Program-made: the position numbers and the translations under genes
Notes under the pieces: model-generated
What the model was told of the DNA's origin: nothing
The model's database searches: none
What the model saw: only the letters and a program-made list of their open reading frames with translations
Shown here: piece by piece, positions 43,676-51,520 of the stretch
Layout: the number at the start of each line of letters is the position of its first letter
Numbering within the stretch: the first letter of the stretch is position 1
Source: Nocardia sp. BMG111209
Lineage (GTDB): Bacteria; Actinomycetota; Actinomycetes; Mycobacteriales; Mycobacteriaceae
Assembly: GCF_000381925.1 (NCBI RefSeq)
Contig: NZ_KB907307.1
Coordinates: 4,278,001-4,342,000 of the forward strand
Length of the DNA: 64,000 bases
Direction of reading: 5' to 3'

Positions 43676-45889
43676 TCAATTCGAATCCGGTGATCCCGCC
43701 TGTCCGGGCAACCGGACGGTGAAGGCCGTAGCGCCGGGCACACTGTCGACGGCGATGGTGCCGCCGTGGGCCTTCACCACCGCCGCGACGATGGCCAGCC
43801 CCAGTCCGGTACTGCCGGCCTGGCGGGACCGCGACGAGTCACCGCGGGCGAAACGCTCGAACACCTCGGGTTGCAGATGCTCCGGAATGCCCGGACCGTC
43901 GTCGCACACCCGCCACACCGCACCGTCGCCCGCGAAGTCCAGCGATACCGTGACCGTGGTCCCCGGCGGGGTGTGCACGCGCGCGTTGGTCAGCAGATTC
44001 GACAGCACCTGATGCAGCCGGGCGCCGTCGCCGGCCACCACCACCGGCTCGTCGGGCAGATCCAGATCCCAGCGATGCCCGCGACCGGCGATGTGGGCAT
44101 CGCTGATGGCGTCGACGGTGAGCTGGGACAGATCCACCGGACCGCATTCCAGGGATCGGCCGGAATCCAGCCGCGCCAACAGCAGCATGTCCTCGACCAG
44201 CGCCGACATCCGGCGGGCGGCGGCGTCGACCCGGTCCATCGCATCCGCGGCCTGAGCCGACATGTCGCGCCGATCCCGTTGTGCCAGTTCGGTATAGCCG
44301 CGGATGGCGGCCAGCGGGGTACGCAGTTCGTGGCTGGCGTCGGCGAGGAACTGCCGGACACGGGTCTCGCTGGCGTGCCGCGACGACAGCGCGTCGGCGA
44401 TGTGATCGAGCATCCGGTTCACCGCGGCGCCGAGCCGGCCGACCTCGGTGGCCGGATCGGCGTCACCGTTCGGTACCCGTACCGGCAGCGCCACCTCACC
44501 GCGATCCAGCTGCAGGTCCGCGACTTTCGACGCGGTCACCGCGACCCGGGTCAGGGGGTTCAGCGACCGGCTGATCAGCCAGACGCCGAGGGTGATCGAG
44601 ATACTCAGCGCGACCGCGGTGACGACCACGGTCACCAGTAGCGCGCGCATCAGGATCGCGTCCACACCGGCCATCGGCAGACCGGTGACGACCACCGTGC
44701 CGTCCCAGGTGGGGTCGGCGATGATCCGGTAGCGACCGGCGCCGTCGAGGCTCACGGTCATCGGCACGCTGTCGGCGGGCATCTGCGCGAGTTGCCGTTT
44801 CGCGGCGGCGGACAGATCGCTCTGGGTGCCGTCGACGCCGATGCGGCCCGCGGCGGTGACGATGCCGTGGTCGAGGATCGCGCCGACCGAACCGGATTGG
44901 ATGCCACCCCGATGCAGGAAGGACGGGCCCGAATTACCGCTGCGCACAGGCTGATTCGCGGGCTTCGGGTCCGGGGACACCTGGGCGGGCACGGTGCGGG
45001 CCGGGGCCGGTGAACCGGCGATGATCCCCCGCATACCGCCACCCGGCATGCCGTGGCCGCCACCCGGCACGGATCCGAATCCGCCGGGGCCGAGGCCCGG
45101 TCCTGTCTGGCCGGGATTGCTTCCTGTCCCGAGCCCGGAGCCCCCGCCGTTGCCCGAACCGCCGGAACCGCCGCCGTTCCCGGAGCCCCCGTTCCCGGAA
45201 CCACCACCGCCGGAACCGCCGCCGTTCCCGGAGCCCCCGTTCCCGGAACCACCACTGCCGGAACCGTTCCCGTCGCCGTCACCGTTCCCGGAACCGCCGC
45301 CGTTGCCGGAACCACCACCGTTCCCCGAACCACCGCCATTGCCGGAGCCGTTCCCGGAACCACCGCCGTTACCGTTCCCGGCATTACCGCCCCGCCCCGG
45401 CGGCGAATTTCCCGGCGGCGGCACGTTCGCCTGATCATCGGACCGTCCACCGGGCGGATCCGGGGGCAGCGGCCGCCCGTTGTCGTAATCCCCGCCGACG
45501 AGCGGAGGCTGCCGGATCACCCCGCCCGGCGGCGCGGCCGGCTCCGAACCCTCGGCGGTGTCCGGTGCCGGCGACGCCGGCCCGGCCGGTGCGACCGTCG
45601 CGGTCTGCGTCTCCGCGGCCGGCGCCGGAGGCCACGGCAGTTCGGTGGGCCGCGGTCCCAGCCGGGGACCGCCGCCGACATCCATCAGCGACGGATTCTG
45701 CAGGTCGTACAGCTGCACATCGAGTTGATGAACGAGGAACTGCTGCAACGCGATCTCGGTCACCGCGCCGACCCCGGTCACCACGGCGACCAGCAGCAGT
45801 ACCTGCCCGATCAGCAGGCGCAGCCGCAGCGACCAGGGCCGCCAGAGCCGGAAGCGGCGCGAGAACTCAGCCGGCCGGCTTGAGCACAT
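43676..45889 (-). CDS. Sensor histidine kinase (TrcS-like) with Gly/Asn-rich sensor region
   Basis: Membrane kinase of 737 aa. TM1 is about 23-45 and TM2 about 413-440, followed by a HAMP domain (441-505). The dimerisation domain has His520 in ASHELRTPLAAI, and the ATPase domain has LSNLLTNARVHT, DDGPGIP (663-669) and GSTGLGLAI. The outer region of some 365 residues is unusual. Residues 167-256 are almost only Gly, Asn and Ser, flanked by Pro-rich parts; a short folded part from about 320 lies nearest the membrane. It overlaps the response regulator gene by 23 bases. The signal is unknown; proximity to GT39 genes suggests an envelope cue. Confidence 0.92.
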   Translation of the reverse strand: MCSSRPAEFSRRFRLWRPWSLRLRLLIGQVLLLVAVVTGVGAVTEIALQQFLVHQLDVQLYDLQNPSLMDVGGGPRLGPRPTELPWPPAPAAETQTATVAPAGPASPAPDTAEGSEPAAPPGGVIRQPPLVGGDYDNGRPLPPDPPGGRSDDQANVPPPGNSPPGRGGNAGNGNGGGSGNGSGNGGGSGNGGGSGNGGGSGNGDGDGNGSGSGGSGNGGSGNGGGSGGGGSGNGGSGNGGGSGGSGNGGGSGLGTGSNPGQTGPGLGPGGFGSVPGGGHGMPGGGMRGIIAGSPAPARTVPAQVSPDPKPANQPVRSGNSGPSFLHRGGIQSGSVGAILDHGIVTAAGRIGVDGTQSDLSAAAKRQLAQMPADSVPMTVSLDGAGRYRIIADPTWDGTVVVTGLPMAGVDAILMRALLVTVVVTAVALSISITLGVWLISRSLNPLTRVAVTASKVADLQLDRGEVALPVRVPNGDADPATEVGRLGAAVNRMLDHIADALSSRHASETRVRQFLADASHELRTPLAAIRGYTELAQRDRRDMSAQAADAMDRVDAAARRMSALVEDMLLLARLDSGRSLECGPVDLSQLTVDAISDAHIAGRGHRWDLDLPDEPVVVAGDGARLHQVLSNLLTNARVHTPPGTTVTVSLDFAGDGAVWRVCDDGPGIPEHLQPEVFERFARGDSSRSRQAGSTGLGLAIVAAVVKAHGGTIAVDSVPGATAFTVRLPGQAGSPDSN
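45122..45391 (-). repeat. Degenerate tandem repeat coding Gly-Asn-Gly-Gly-Ser in the kinase sensor
   Basis: Low-complexity coding repeat built from GNGGGSG-like units (CCGGAACCACCGCC on the plus strand). It is likely to vary in copy number between strains by slippage. It encodes residues 167-256 of the kinase. Confidence 0.85.
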
Positions 45890-46622
45890 AGCCGGATCCG
45901 CGCAGCGTGTGGATCATCGGCTCGCGGCCGTTGTCGATCTTCTTGCGTAGATAGGACACATACAACTCCACGATGTTCGAGCGGCCACCGAAGTCGTAAC
46001 TCCACACCCGGTCCAGGATCTGAGCCTTGCTGAGCACCCGCTTCGGATTGCGCATGAAGAATCGCAGCAGTTCGAATTCGGTGGAGGTGAGCTGGATCGG
46101 CTCACCGTCGCGGGTCACCTCGTGACTGTCCTCGTCCAGCACCAGATCGCCGACCACGAGTTGCGCGCCGGCGTCGCGGCCGCTGATGCCGGTCCGCCGC
46201 AGCAACGCCCGCAGCCGCAGCACGACCTCCTCGATGCTGAACGGCTTGGTGACGTAGTCGTCGCCGCCCGCGGTCAGCCCAGCGATCCGGTCCTCGACCG
46301 AATCCTTGGCGGTGAGCAGCAGCACCGGCAGATGCGGGATGTGCTTGCGCAACCGCAGCAGCACATCCAGCCCGGTCATATCCGGCAGCATGACATCCAG
46401 CACCACGACGTCGGGCCGCAGATCCCGGGCCTTCGAGATCGCCGATCGTCCGTCACCGGCGCTCGCGGACTCCCAGCCCTCGTACCGCAATGCCATGCAC
46501 AACATCTCCGCCAGCATGGGCTCGTCGTCGACGACGAGAACACTGATCGGGCTACCGTCGGCGCGGCGCATCACGGTTCGTTCGGTCTGGGTATTGGTAC
46601 TGCTCGTGGGCACCCGGCACAT
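45867..46622 (-). CDS. OmpR/TrcR-type response regulator
   Basis: Two-domain response regulator of 251 aa paired with the downstream kinase. The receiver domain has acidic residues in VVDDE, the phospho-acceptor Asp in VVVLDVMLPDMTG, Thr in LLTAKD and Lys in TKPFS. The C-terminal winged helix has ELLRFFMRNPKRVLSKAQILDRVW and the closing RGSGYVLKP. It resembles mycobacterial TrcR. The start is ATG 46622 (GAAGG abuts it) or ATG 46571 (MRRADGSPIS). An 11-bp-spaced direct repeat lies 34 bases upstream, suggesting autoregulation. It also borders the divergent DUF5666-like gene, a probable target. Confidence 0.93.
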   Translation of the reverse strand: MCRVPTSSTNTQTERTVMRRADGSPISVLVVDDEPMLAEMLCMALRYEGWESASAGDGRSAISKARDLRPDVVVLDVMLPDMTGLDVLLRLRKHIPHLPVLLLTAKDSVEDRIAGLTAGGDDYVTKPFSIEEVVLRLRALLRRTGISGRDAGAQLVVGDLVLDEDSHEVTRDGEPIQLTSTEFELLRFFMRNPKRVLSKAQILDRVWSYDFGGRSNIVELYVSYLRKKIDNGREPMIHTLRGSGYVLKPAG

Positions 46623-46655
46623 CCTTCATGTGAGAGCTCGGTGCCAGCTTGGCTG

Positions 46656-46674
46656 AACCTGTGCGCAACCTGTG
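46656..46674. promoter_or_regulatory. Direct repeat AACCTGTG with 11-bp period, candidate response-regulator site
   Basis: AACCTGTG at 46656-46663 and again at 46667-46674, separated by CGC. OmpR-family regulators such as PhoP and TrcR bind tandem half-sites one helical turn (about 11 bp) apart. It lies in the divergent region between the response regulator and the DUF5666-like gene. Confidence 0.5.
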
Positions 46675-46850
46675 AAATGCCTGGTGGTGACATCGGGCCT
46701 CGTCACAGGATGCCATACACACAGCGAATCCCCAGCCGTGCACAGTCAACCCGGACGACCGCCACAGCACCCGCAGAACTTCGCCATCCACGGTGGGACC
46801 AAGCGCGGCCGGCGATGCCGCGACGATCCCGCAACCGAGGAGCAACGACC

Positions 46851-47675
46851 ATGACCCAGCCTCCGACCGAGCCGTCCGGCCCCGAACCCCGCCCCGGCAC
46901 ACCCGAATACGCCGACCCCCACCACCCGACCGAACCGATCCCCGCACCCCCGGGACAACAAACCTGGGGCGCCCCACAACAGTCGTCCTCCCCCGGGACC
47001 GCGAAGAAGTCCCTGGCCGCCGTCGGCATAGCGGCCGTCATCGCCGCGGGCGGCGCCGGCGTGATCTACGCCGCCTCCGGCCACTCGAACACCGAACACG
47101 GCCCCGGCGGCGGTCCGGGCACGGCCATGAACGGCGCCCCCGGCGGCCGGTCCCAGCGCGGGCAACAGGGCACCGACGGCCGGACCGAACCGGCCCGCGG
47201 CACCGGCCTCGCCGCCGCCCTGCACGGCCAGTTCGTGGTGGCCGAAGGCAGCACCTACGTGACCGAGACGACCCAACTCGGCACCGTCACAGCGGTCTCC
47301 GCGGAGTCGATCACGGCGAAGAGCGCCGACGACTACACCCAGACCTACACCATCACCGCCTCCACCACAGGCGCCTCGGCGGTGAAGGTCGGCGACACGA
47401 TCCGCATCCTGGGCACCGGCGCCAACGGCACCTCGACCGCCACCACGATCACCGAGGGCACCGGCGGTAACGGCAGCGGCTTCGGCACCGGCCGCCGCGG
47501 CGCAGGCGGAAACGGCGCGCTGGCCGACCCCGGCAACCAATCCGGCGGTCCCGGATTCGGCGCCCCCGGCCGAACCGGCAACACCCCGAACCAATTCGGC
47601 AACGCCCCAGGCCAATTCGGCAACGGCAACGTCCCGACCCTCCCACCCGGCGCCCAGCCCCCCACCGCCGGCTGA
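46851..47675 (+). CDS. Membrane-anchored protein with DUF5666-like domain and FG-rich tail
   Basis: Unassigned protein of 274 aa. An N-terminal Pro-rich cytoplasmic part (1-50) leads to one helix (SLAAVGIAAVIAAGGAGVIYAA, about 54-75). A small beta-rich domain follows (LGTVTAVSAESITAKSADDYTQTYTI, VKVGDTIRILGTG), DUF5666-like and probably outside the membrane. The C-terminus (about 205-274) is a Gly/Asn/Pro tail with repeated QFGNxPGQFGN. The ATG at 46851 has GAGGAG 9 bases upstream; the long frame before it is antisense to the response regulator. It is divergent from the two-component system, hence likely under its control. The protein at 13594 is of similar design. Confidence 0.75.
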   Translation: MTQPPTEPSGPEPRPGTPEYADPHHPTEPIPAPPGQQTWGAPQQSSSPGTAKKSLAAVGIAAVIAAGGAGVIYAASGHSNTEHGPGGGPGTAMNGAPGGRSQRGQQGTDGRTEPARGTGLAAALHGQFVVAEGSTYVTETTQLGTVTAVSAESITAKSADDYTQTYTITASTTGASAVKVGDTIRILGTGANGTSTATTITEGTGGNGSGFGTGRRGAGGNGALADPGNQSGGPGFGAPGRTGNTPNQFGNAPGQFGNGNVPTLPPGAQPPTAG

Positions 47676-47730
47676 GCCGAATCGGCAGCAACCCGAGCCG
47701 GTTCGGCAGGAGCCCAATGCGATTCGGCGA
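47590..47730 (+). repeat. 21-bp repeats that continue past the stop codon
   Basis: TTCGGC-containing units recur every 21 bp inside the gene (47595, 47616) and again beyond the stop codon (TCGGC at 47682, 47703 and 47724). After the stop the repeats read FGRSP-type residues only in another frame, so the coding tail may once have been longer. Confidence 0.45.
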
Positions 47731-48271
47731 CACCGTGAGAGAAGGACGACTCTCCCATCCGATGCCCTGCCGCCGTCCGCAGCCGATCCGGTTCGAGCCA
47801 CCGACCGGTGTGCCGCCCGCCACAGCGCGGCACGCCGGTCCGTGAGTGCCATGATCGGCGGCCACGCCGACAGTTGCTATTGCCGCATGGCGACGACGAA
47901 TCCGATTCGTGGCACAACCCAAAGCTCGCGCCGGGACGCCGAGGAGCGATTCGAGGATGCCACCGACCGATCAGAAGGTCGAGTGGTCCGAGTCCATCCC
48001 GACGACGCCGAACGTCACCGATACGCGGTTGCGCTACGCGATGCCCTGCACCGCTGTGCCGCTCGGAACGCATCCGAGAGCGAAATCCGCTGGGCCGAAC
48101 TGGAATTCTGAGCCGGGAATCGTGTCCGGATCAGCGGACTCTCAGCCATCCATAACCGTTGCACAGCTTGTACCAAGTGCGGGCCGACATGGCGTCGAGA
48201 GACTCGGGTTCGCCGGGCGGCAGTGGTCGGCCGGTGGACTCGGACCTGGTCCGATCGAGGAGAGGACGTAT
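47676..48271. other. Intergenic region with no confident gene
   Basis: The 596 bases hold the 21-bp repeats at the left end and one doubtful frame (47887-48111). Codon third positions are less GC-biased than in neighbouring genes. No tRNA-like or strong terminator structure is seen. The right end must contain the promoter of the secreted protein at 48272. Confidence 0.45.
47887..48111 (+). CDS. Doubtful small ORF, hypothetical protein
   Basis: Frame of 74 codons with protein-like composition at its end (RVHPDDAERHRYAVALRDAL, then SEIRWAELEF). Against it are the absence of a clear ribosome-binding site and moderate third-position GC. It could be a decayed gene. Confidence 0.25.
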   Translation: MATTNPIRGTTQSSRRDAEERFEDATDRSEGRVVRVHPDDAERHRYAVALRDALHRCAARNASESEIRWAELEF

Positions 48272-48511
48272 ATGGCTATCAAAGCGAAGCTGGTGAAGAC
48301 CGCCGTCGCCGGTGGTGTGTTGCTCAGCGCGCTGGGCTTCGGCGCGGCCGTGGCGAATGCCGATCCCGGTCCGGGCGGACCGCCCCCGCAGGGGCAGTGC
48401 GGCCCGCCGCCCGGTGATCATCAGGGTCCGCCGCCCGGCGCTCCGCAGGGTCCCCCGCCGGGTGATCCCCAGGGTCCGCCGCCGGGCTGCCCGCCGCCGC
48501 CCGGACAGTAG
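48272..48511 (+). CDS. Small secreted proline-glycine-rich protein
   Basis: Exported protein of 79 aa. The signal peptide (MAIKAKLVKTAVAGGVLLSA, continuing to residue 30) ends at ANA-DPG. The mature part of 49 residues is made of PPPGxxQG octapeptides (PPPGDHQG, PPPGAPQG, PPPGDPQG) with two cysteines, one at each end (QCGPP, GCPPP). The ATG at 48272 has GAGGAGAGG upstream. Its signal peptide closely resembles that of the Gln-rich protein at 38909, suggesting a family of tiny exported wall-associated proteins. Function unknown. Confidence 0.78.
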   Translation: MAIKAKLVKTAVAGGVLLSALGFGAAVANADPGPGGPPPQGQCGPPPGDHQGPPPGAPQGPPPGDPQGPPPGCPPPPGQ

Positions 48512-48518
48512 CCGATCC

Positions 48519-48557
48519 GCGGACAGCCCTGCGCCCGGGTGGCGCGGGGCTGTCCGC
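48519..48557. terminator. Hairpin terminator after the small secreted protein
   Basis: A 17-bp stem, GCGGACAGCCCTGCGCC (48519-48535) and GGCGCGGGGCTGTCCGC (48541-48557), with one T-G pair and a 5-base loop. It starts 7 bases after the stop and may also end the opposing ROK gene. Confidence 0.87.
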
Positions 48558-48633
48558 ATGTCCGGGTCCCGATGGCCGTAGGTCCTGCGGCGCAACAGTT
48601 TCGGTGACACTCGGGCCCGGCGGTGAGCCGGGT

Positions 48634-49791
48634 TCAGACCGCGGTGAGGACGTCCTCGAAGGCCGCTTCCGCCGCGCCGAGCAGTTTGAGATCGGCTCCC
48701 AGACTGGACTTCTCGATGCGGATGCCGCCGATCGCGCGGCTGATCATGCTGCGGCGGTGGATCTCCTGTTCGGCGAGGGTCACCACCGCGTCGGGCAGCG
48801 TCGTGAACAGGTCGCCGAGTACCACCAGTTCCGGGCCCAGGATGTTGACCACGTTGACCAGTCCCAGGATCAGCCAGTCGAGGTATTCACCGAGCCGGCC
48901 GGCCGGATCGGAAACCCGTTGCAGCCGGCGCATTTCCGCGACGATCGCCCCGCGCGGGGCCATCGCGTCGAGGCCGAGGGTGCGGCGCAGCGCGGCCTCG
49001 CCGACCTCGGTCTCCCAGCAGCCCTCGTTGCCGCAGTGGCACAGCCGGCCACCGGGATTCACGGTCATGTGGCCGATCTCGCCGAGATAGCCGGCCGAAC
49101 CGCGCAACAGCCCGCCCTGCGCGATGATGCCGCCGCCGACACCTACGTCGGCCGAGACGAACACCGCGTCCGAGGCGCCGCGACCGACGCCGCGGACATA
49201 TTCTGCGAGCGCGCCGAATTCGGCGTCGTTGCCGACCACCACCGGTATTCCGAGGGCGGTGCGCATCCGATCCCCGAACGGCACCTGCGTCCAGCCCAGA
49301 TTCGACGCGTCGTGCACGAGTCCGTCGCCGCGGCGCACCACGCCCGGTACCGAGATGCCCGCCGCCACCGGGCGCACTCCCAGATCGCTGACCAGCAGTG
49401 CGGCCGATTCGGCCACATGCGTCACGACCTCCTCCGGATCCCGTTGCCGCCCATGCAGATTCCAGCTGTTGCGGCCGAGGATCTGGCCGCCCAGCCCGAC
49501 CAGCGCGACCCCGGCGTGTTCCACCTGGACATCCACCGCGAGCACCACCACGGCCTGGGCCTGCGGCAGTACCAGCAGCGAGGGCCGGCCCGCGCCCTGC
49601 GCCAGCCGCGGCACCCGCTCCTCCACCACCCCGTCGACGGCCAGGCCGTCGACGAGCATCTTGATCGTGGACCGGTTCAGGCCCAATTCCGTTGCCAGCG
49701 CAGCACGCGTCGCCGGGCCACCCGTGTGCAGCAGACGCAGCAGGCTGGCCCGGTTGAATCGGCGGACCTCGTCCGGACGGGCGACGGTCAT
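48634..49791 (-). CDS. ROK-family transcriptional regulator (XylR/NagC type)
   Basis: Sugar-responsive regulator of 385 aa. An N-terminal winged HTH (about 10-65: VRRFNRASLLRLLHTGGPATRAALATELGLNRSTIKMLVDGLAVDG) precedes the ROK sugar-kinase-like domain. VLAVDVQVEHAGVALVGLGG, SADVGVGGGI and the zinc signature CHCGNEGCWE, preceded by GEIGHMTVNPGG, are visible. It lies just downstream of a xylose-type ABC operon on the same strand, after that operon's terminator. It most likely represses the operon, perhaps at the palindrome at 53509-53533. Confidence 0.92.
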   Translation of the reverse strand: MTVARPDEVRRFNRASLLRLLHTGGPATRAALATELGLNRSTIKMLVDGLAVDGVVEERVPRLAQGAGRPSLLVLPQAQAVVVLAVDVQVEHAGVALVGLGGQILGRNSWNLHGRQRDPEEVVTHVAESAALLVSDLGVRPVAAGISVPGVVRRGDGLVHDASNLGWTQVPFGDRMRTALGIPVVVGNDAEFGALAEYVRGVGRGASDAVFVSADVGVGGGIIAQGGLLRGSAGYLGEIGHMTVNPGGRLCHCGNEGCWETEVGEAALRRTLGLDAMAPRGAIVAEMRRLQRVSDPAGRLGEYLDWLILGLVNVVNILGPELVVLGDLFTTLPDAVVTLAEQEIHRRSMISRAIGGIRIEKSSLGADLKLLGAAEAAFEDVLTAV

Positions 49792-49916
49792 GGCCTCATC
49801 AATAGCACTGCGGGCCCCTCATCTCGCCACCGCCACCACCACGAATCCGGACGCGAGCGGGCCCCGGCGGACCGCCCGGCCGAAAACTCAACCGGGACAA
49901 GACCGCCGGGGCATCC

Positions 49917-49982
49917 GGCGAAACGGCCGGGGTGCCGGCGGGTCGAACGCCGACGATCCGCAGGCACCCCGGCCGTTTCGCC
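49917..49982 (-). terminator. Strong terminator of the sugar ABC operon
   Basis: Perfect 20-bp inverted repeat, GGCGAAACGGCCGGGGTGCC (49917-49936) and GGCACCCCGGCCGTTTCGCC (49963-49982), with a 26-base loop. It begins 10 bases after the permease stop. Confidence 0.88.
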
Positions 49983-49992
49983 GCCCGCACAC

Positions 49993-51507
49993 TCATCGAC
50001 CGGTGGCCGCCGCCCGCCGCCGGGACAGCGCGTCGACCGTGGCCGCCAGCAACAACACCAGACCGGTGACGATCGAGACGACCGCCGCCGGCTGCCGCAA
50101 CAGACCCAGCCCGTTGGACACCACGGCCAGCACCGCGCCGCCGATGACCGCGTCCGCCACCCGGCCCCGGCCGCCGAACAGCGAGGTACCGCCGATCACC
50201 GCCGCGCCGACCGCGAACAGCAGTGTGTTCAACCCGCCGGCCTGCGGATCCACCGAACCCACCTTCGACGAGTAGACGATGGCGCCGATCGCGGCACAGC
50301 CGGAGCAGATCGCGAAGGCGCTGGCGCGCAACCGGACCACGTTGATCCCGGCCCGGCGCGCCGCCTCGTTGTTGCCGCCGGTGGCGTAGAGATGCCGGCC
50401 GTAGGTGGTCCGGTTGAGCACATAGGTGCCCACCACGAGCAGCACCAGGATGAGCGGCACCACATACGGCACCCCGGAGATCCGGATCAGCGCGCTGGGT
50501 GAGCGATTCACCGACAGCAGCGCCGTGGCCACCGCGGCCAGCACACCCACCGCGGACACCTTGAGCACCACCAGCAGCGTCGGCTGCGTCACCAGACCCT
50601 TTGCCCGCCTGCGGAAGTGGCCGACCAGGGTGACCGTCGCGTAGCCGCCGGCACCGACGACGAACAGCACCCAACTCGCGGCCACCGACAGATTGCCGTT
50701 GGCCACCTCGTCCAGCACGTGCGAGGAACTGATCCCCAGCACGCCGCCCTGGCCGATCAACTGCAGGATGGCGCCCTGCCAGGCCAGGAACAGCGCCAGC
50801 GTCACCACGAACGACGGCATGCCGATCCGGGCGATGAGGAATCCGGTGATACAGCCGATCGCGGTGCCCACGCACACCGCCAGCAGCATCTCGATCCACG
50901 GATTGGCATGGAATCCGCACACCGTCAGCACCACACCCAGCAGCGACATCGCCACACCCGGCCAGATCCGCAGCAGTCCGGCCAGCACCGCCGCCAGCAC
51001 CAGCAGGGCATTGAAGACGACGAAGACCGTATTACCCATGCCCGACAACAGATTCCCGTTGTCGACGTAGTGCATGGCCAGCACCGCGCCGGCCACGCCG
51101 GACGCGGTGCCGGCGGACAGGTCGATCTCGCCGAGCAACAGGACGTACACGATGCCCATCGCGATGATGGTCTGGCCCGCGCCCTGTGCCAGCAGGTTGG
51201 CGATGTTGTTCAGCGAGAAGAACACATCCGACAACACGCTGAACAGCACGATCAGCACCACCAGCCCGAGAATCGCAGGCAGCGAACCTATCTCACCGCC
51301 CCTCACGCGGGCGAGATAGGCGCGCACGGCCTCCGCCGTGGACACGGTGGTGGTGTCGATGCCGAAATCGGCGATCGCGGACTGGGCCGGATCGGTACCG
51401 GCGGGCTCTGCCGCGGAGCGGTTGGTGTCCGAGGCCGCGGAGCGGTTGGTGTCCGAGGCCGGGGAGCCGTCGGCGTTCGAGCCGGGGGCCGAAACTTGTG
51501 TCATCAC
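49993..51507 (-). CDS. Sugar ABC transporter permease (XylH/RbsC type)
   Basis: Inner-membrane permease of 504 aa, long for the family, with about ten to twelve helices. Typical BPD_transp_2 segments are GEIDLSAGTASGVAGAVLA and TYGRHLYATGGNNEAARRAGI, then LLFAVGAAVIGGTSLFGGRGRVADAVIG near the end. The N-terminal 45 residues are hydrophilic, with a repeated SDTNRSA segment. It works with the ATPase (13 bases upstream) and the binding lipoprotein, importing probably xylose or a related sugar. Confidence 0.92.
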   Translation of the reverse strand: MMTQVSAPGSNADGSPASDTNRSAASDTNRSAAEPAGTDPAQSAIADFGIDTTTVSTAEAVRAYLARVRGGEIGSLPAILGLVVLIVLFSVLSDVFFSLNNIANLLAQGAGQTIIAMGIVYVLLLGEIDLSAGTASGVAGAVLAMHYVDNGNLLSGMGNTVFVVFNALLVLAAVLAGLLRIWPGVAMSLLGVVLTVCGFHANPWIEMLLAVCVGTAIGCITGFLIARIGMPSFVVTLALFLAWQGAILQLIGQGGVLGISSSHVLDEVANGNLSVAASWVLFVVGAGGYATVTLVGHFRRRAKGLVTQPTLLVVLKVSAVGVLAAVATALLSVNRSPSALIRISGVPYVVPLILVLLVVGTYVLNRTTYGRHLYATGGNNEAARRAGINVVRLRASAFAICSGCAAIGAIVYSSKVGSVDPQAGGLNTLLFAVGAAVIGGTSLFGGRGRVADAVIGGAVLAVVSNGLGLLRQPAAVVSIVTGLVLLLAATVDALSRRRAAATGR

Positions 51508-51520
51508 ACTGTCTTTCCTG

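Noticed and set aside
45122-45391. Possible CRISPR-like or noncoding repeat array
   Set aside because: The units are in frame with the kinase and code Gly/Asn/Ser. There are no unique spacers, leader or cas genes.
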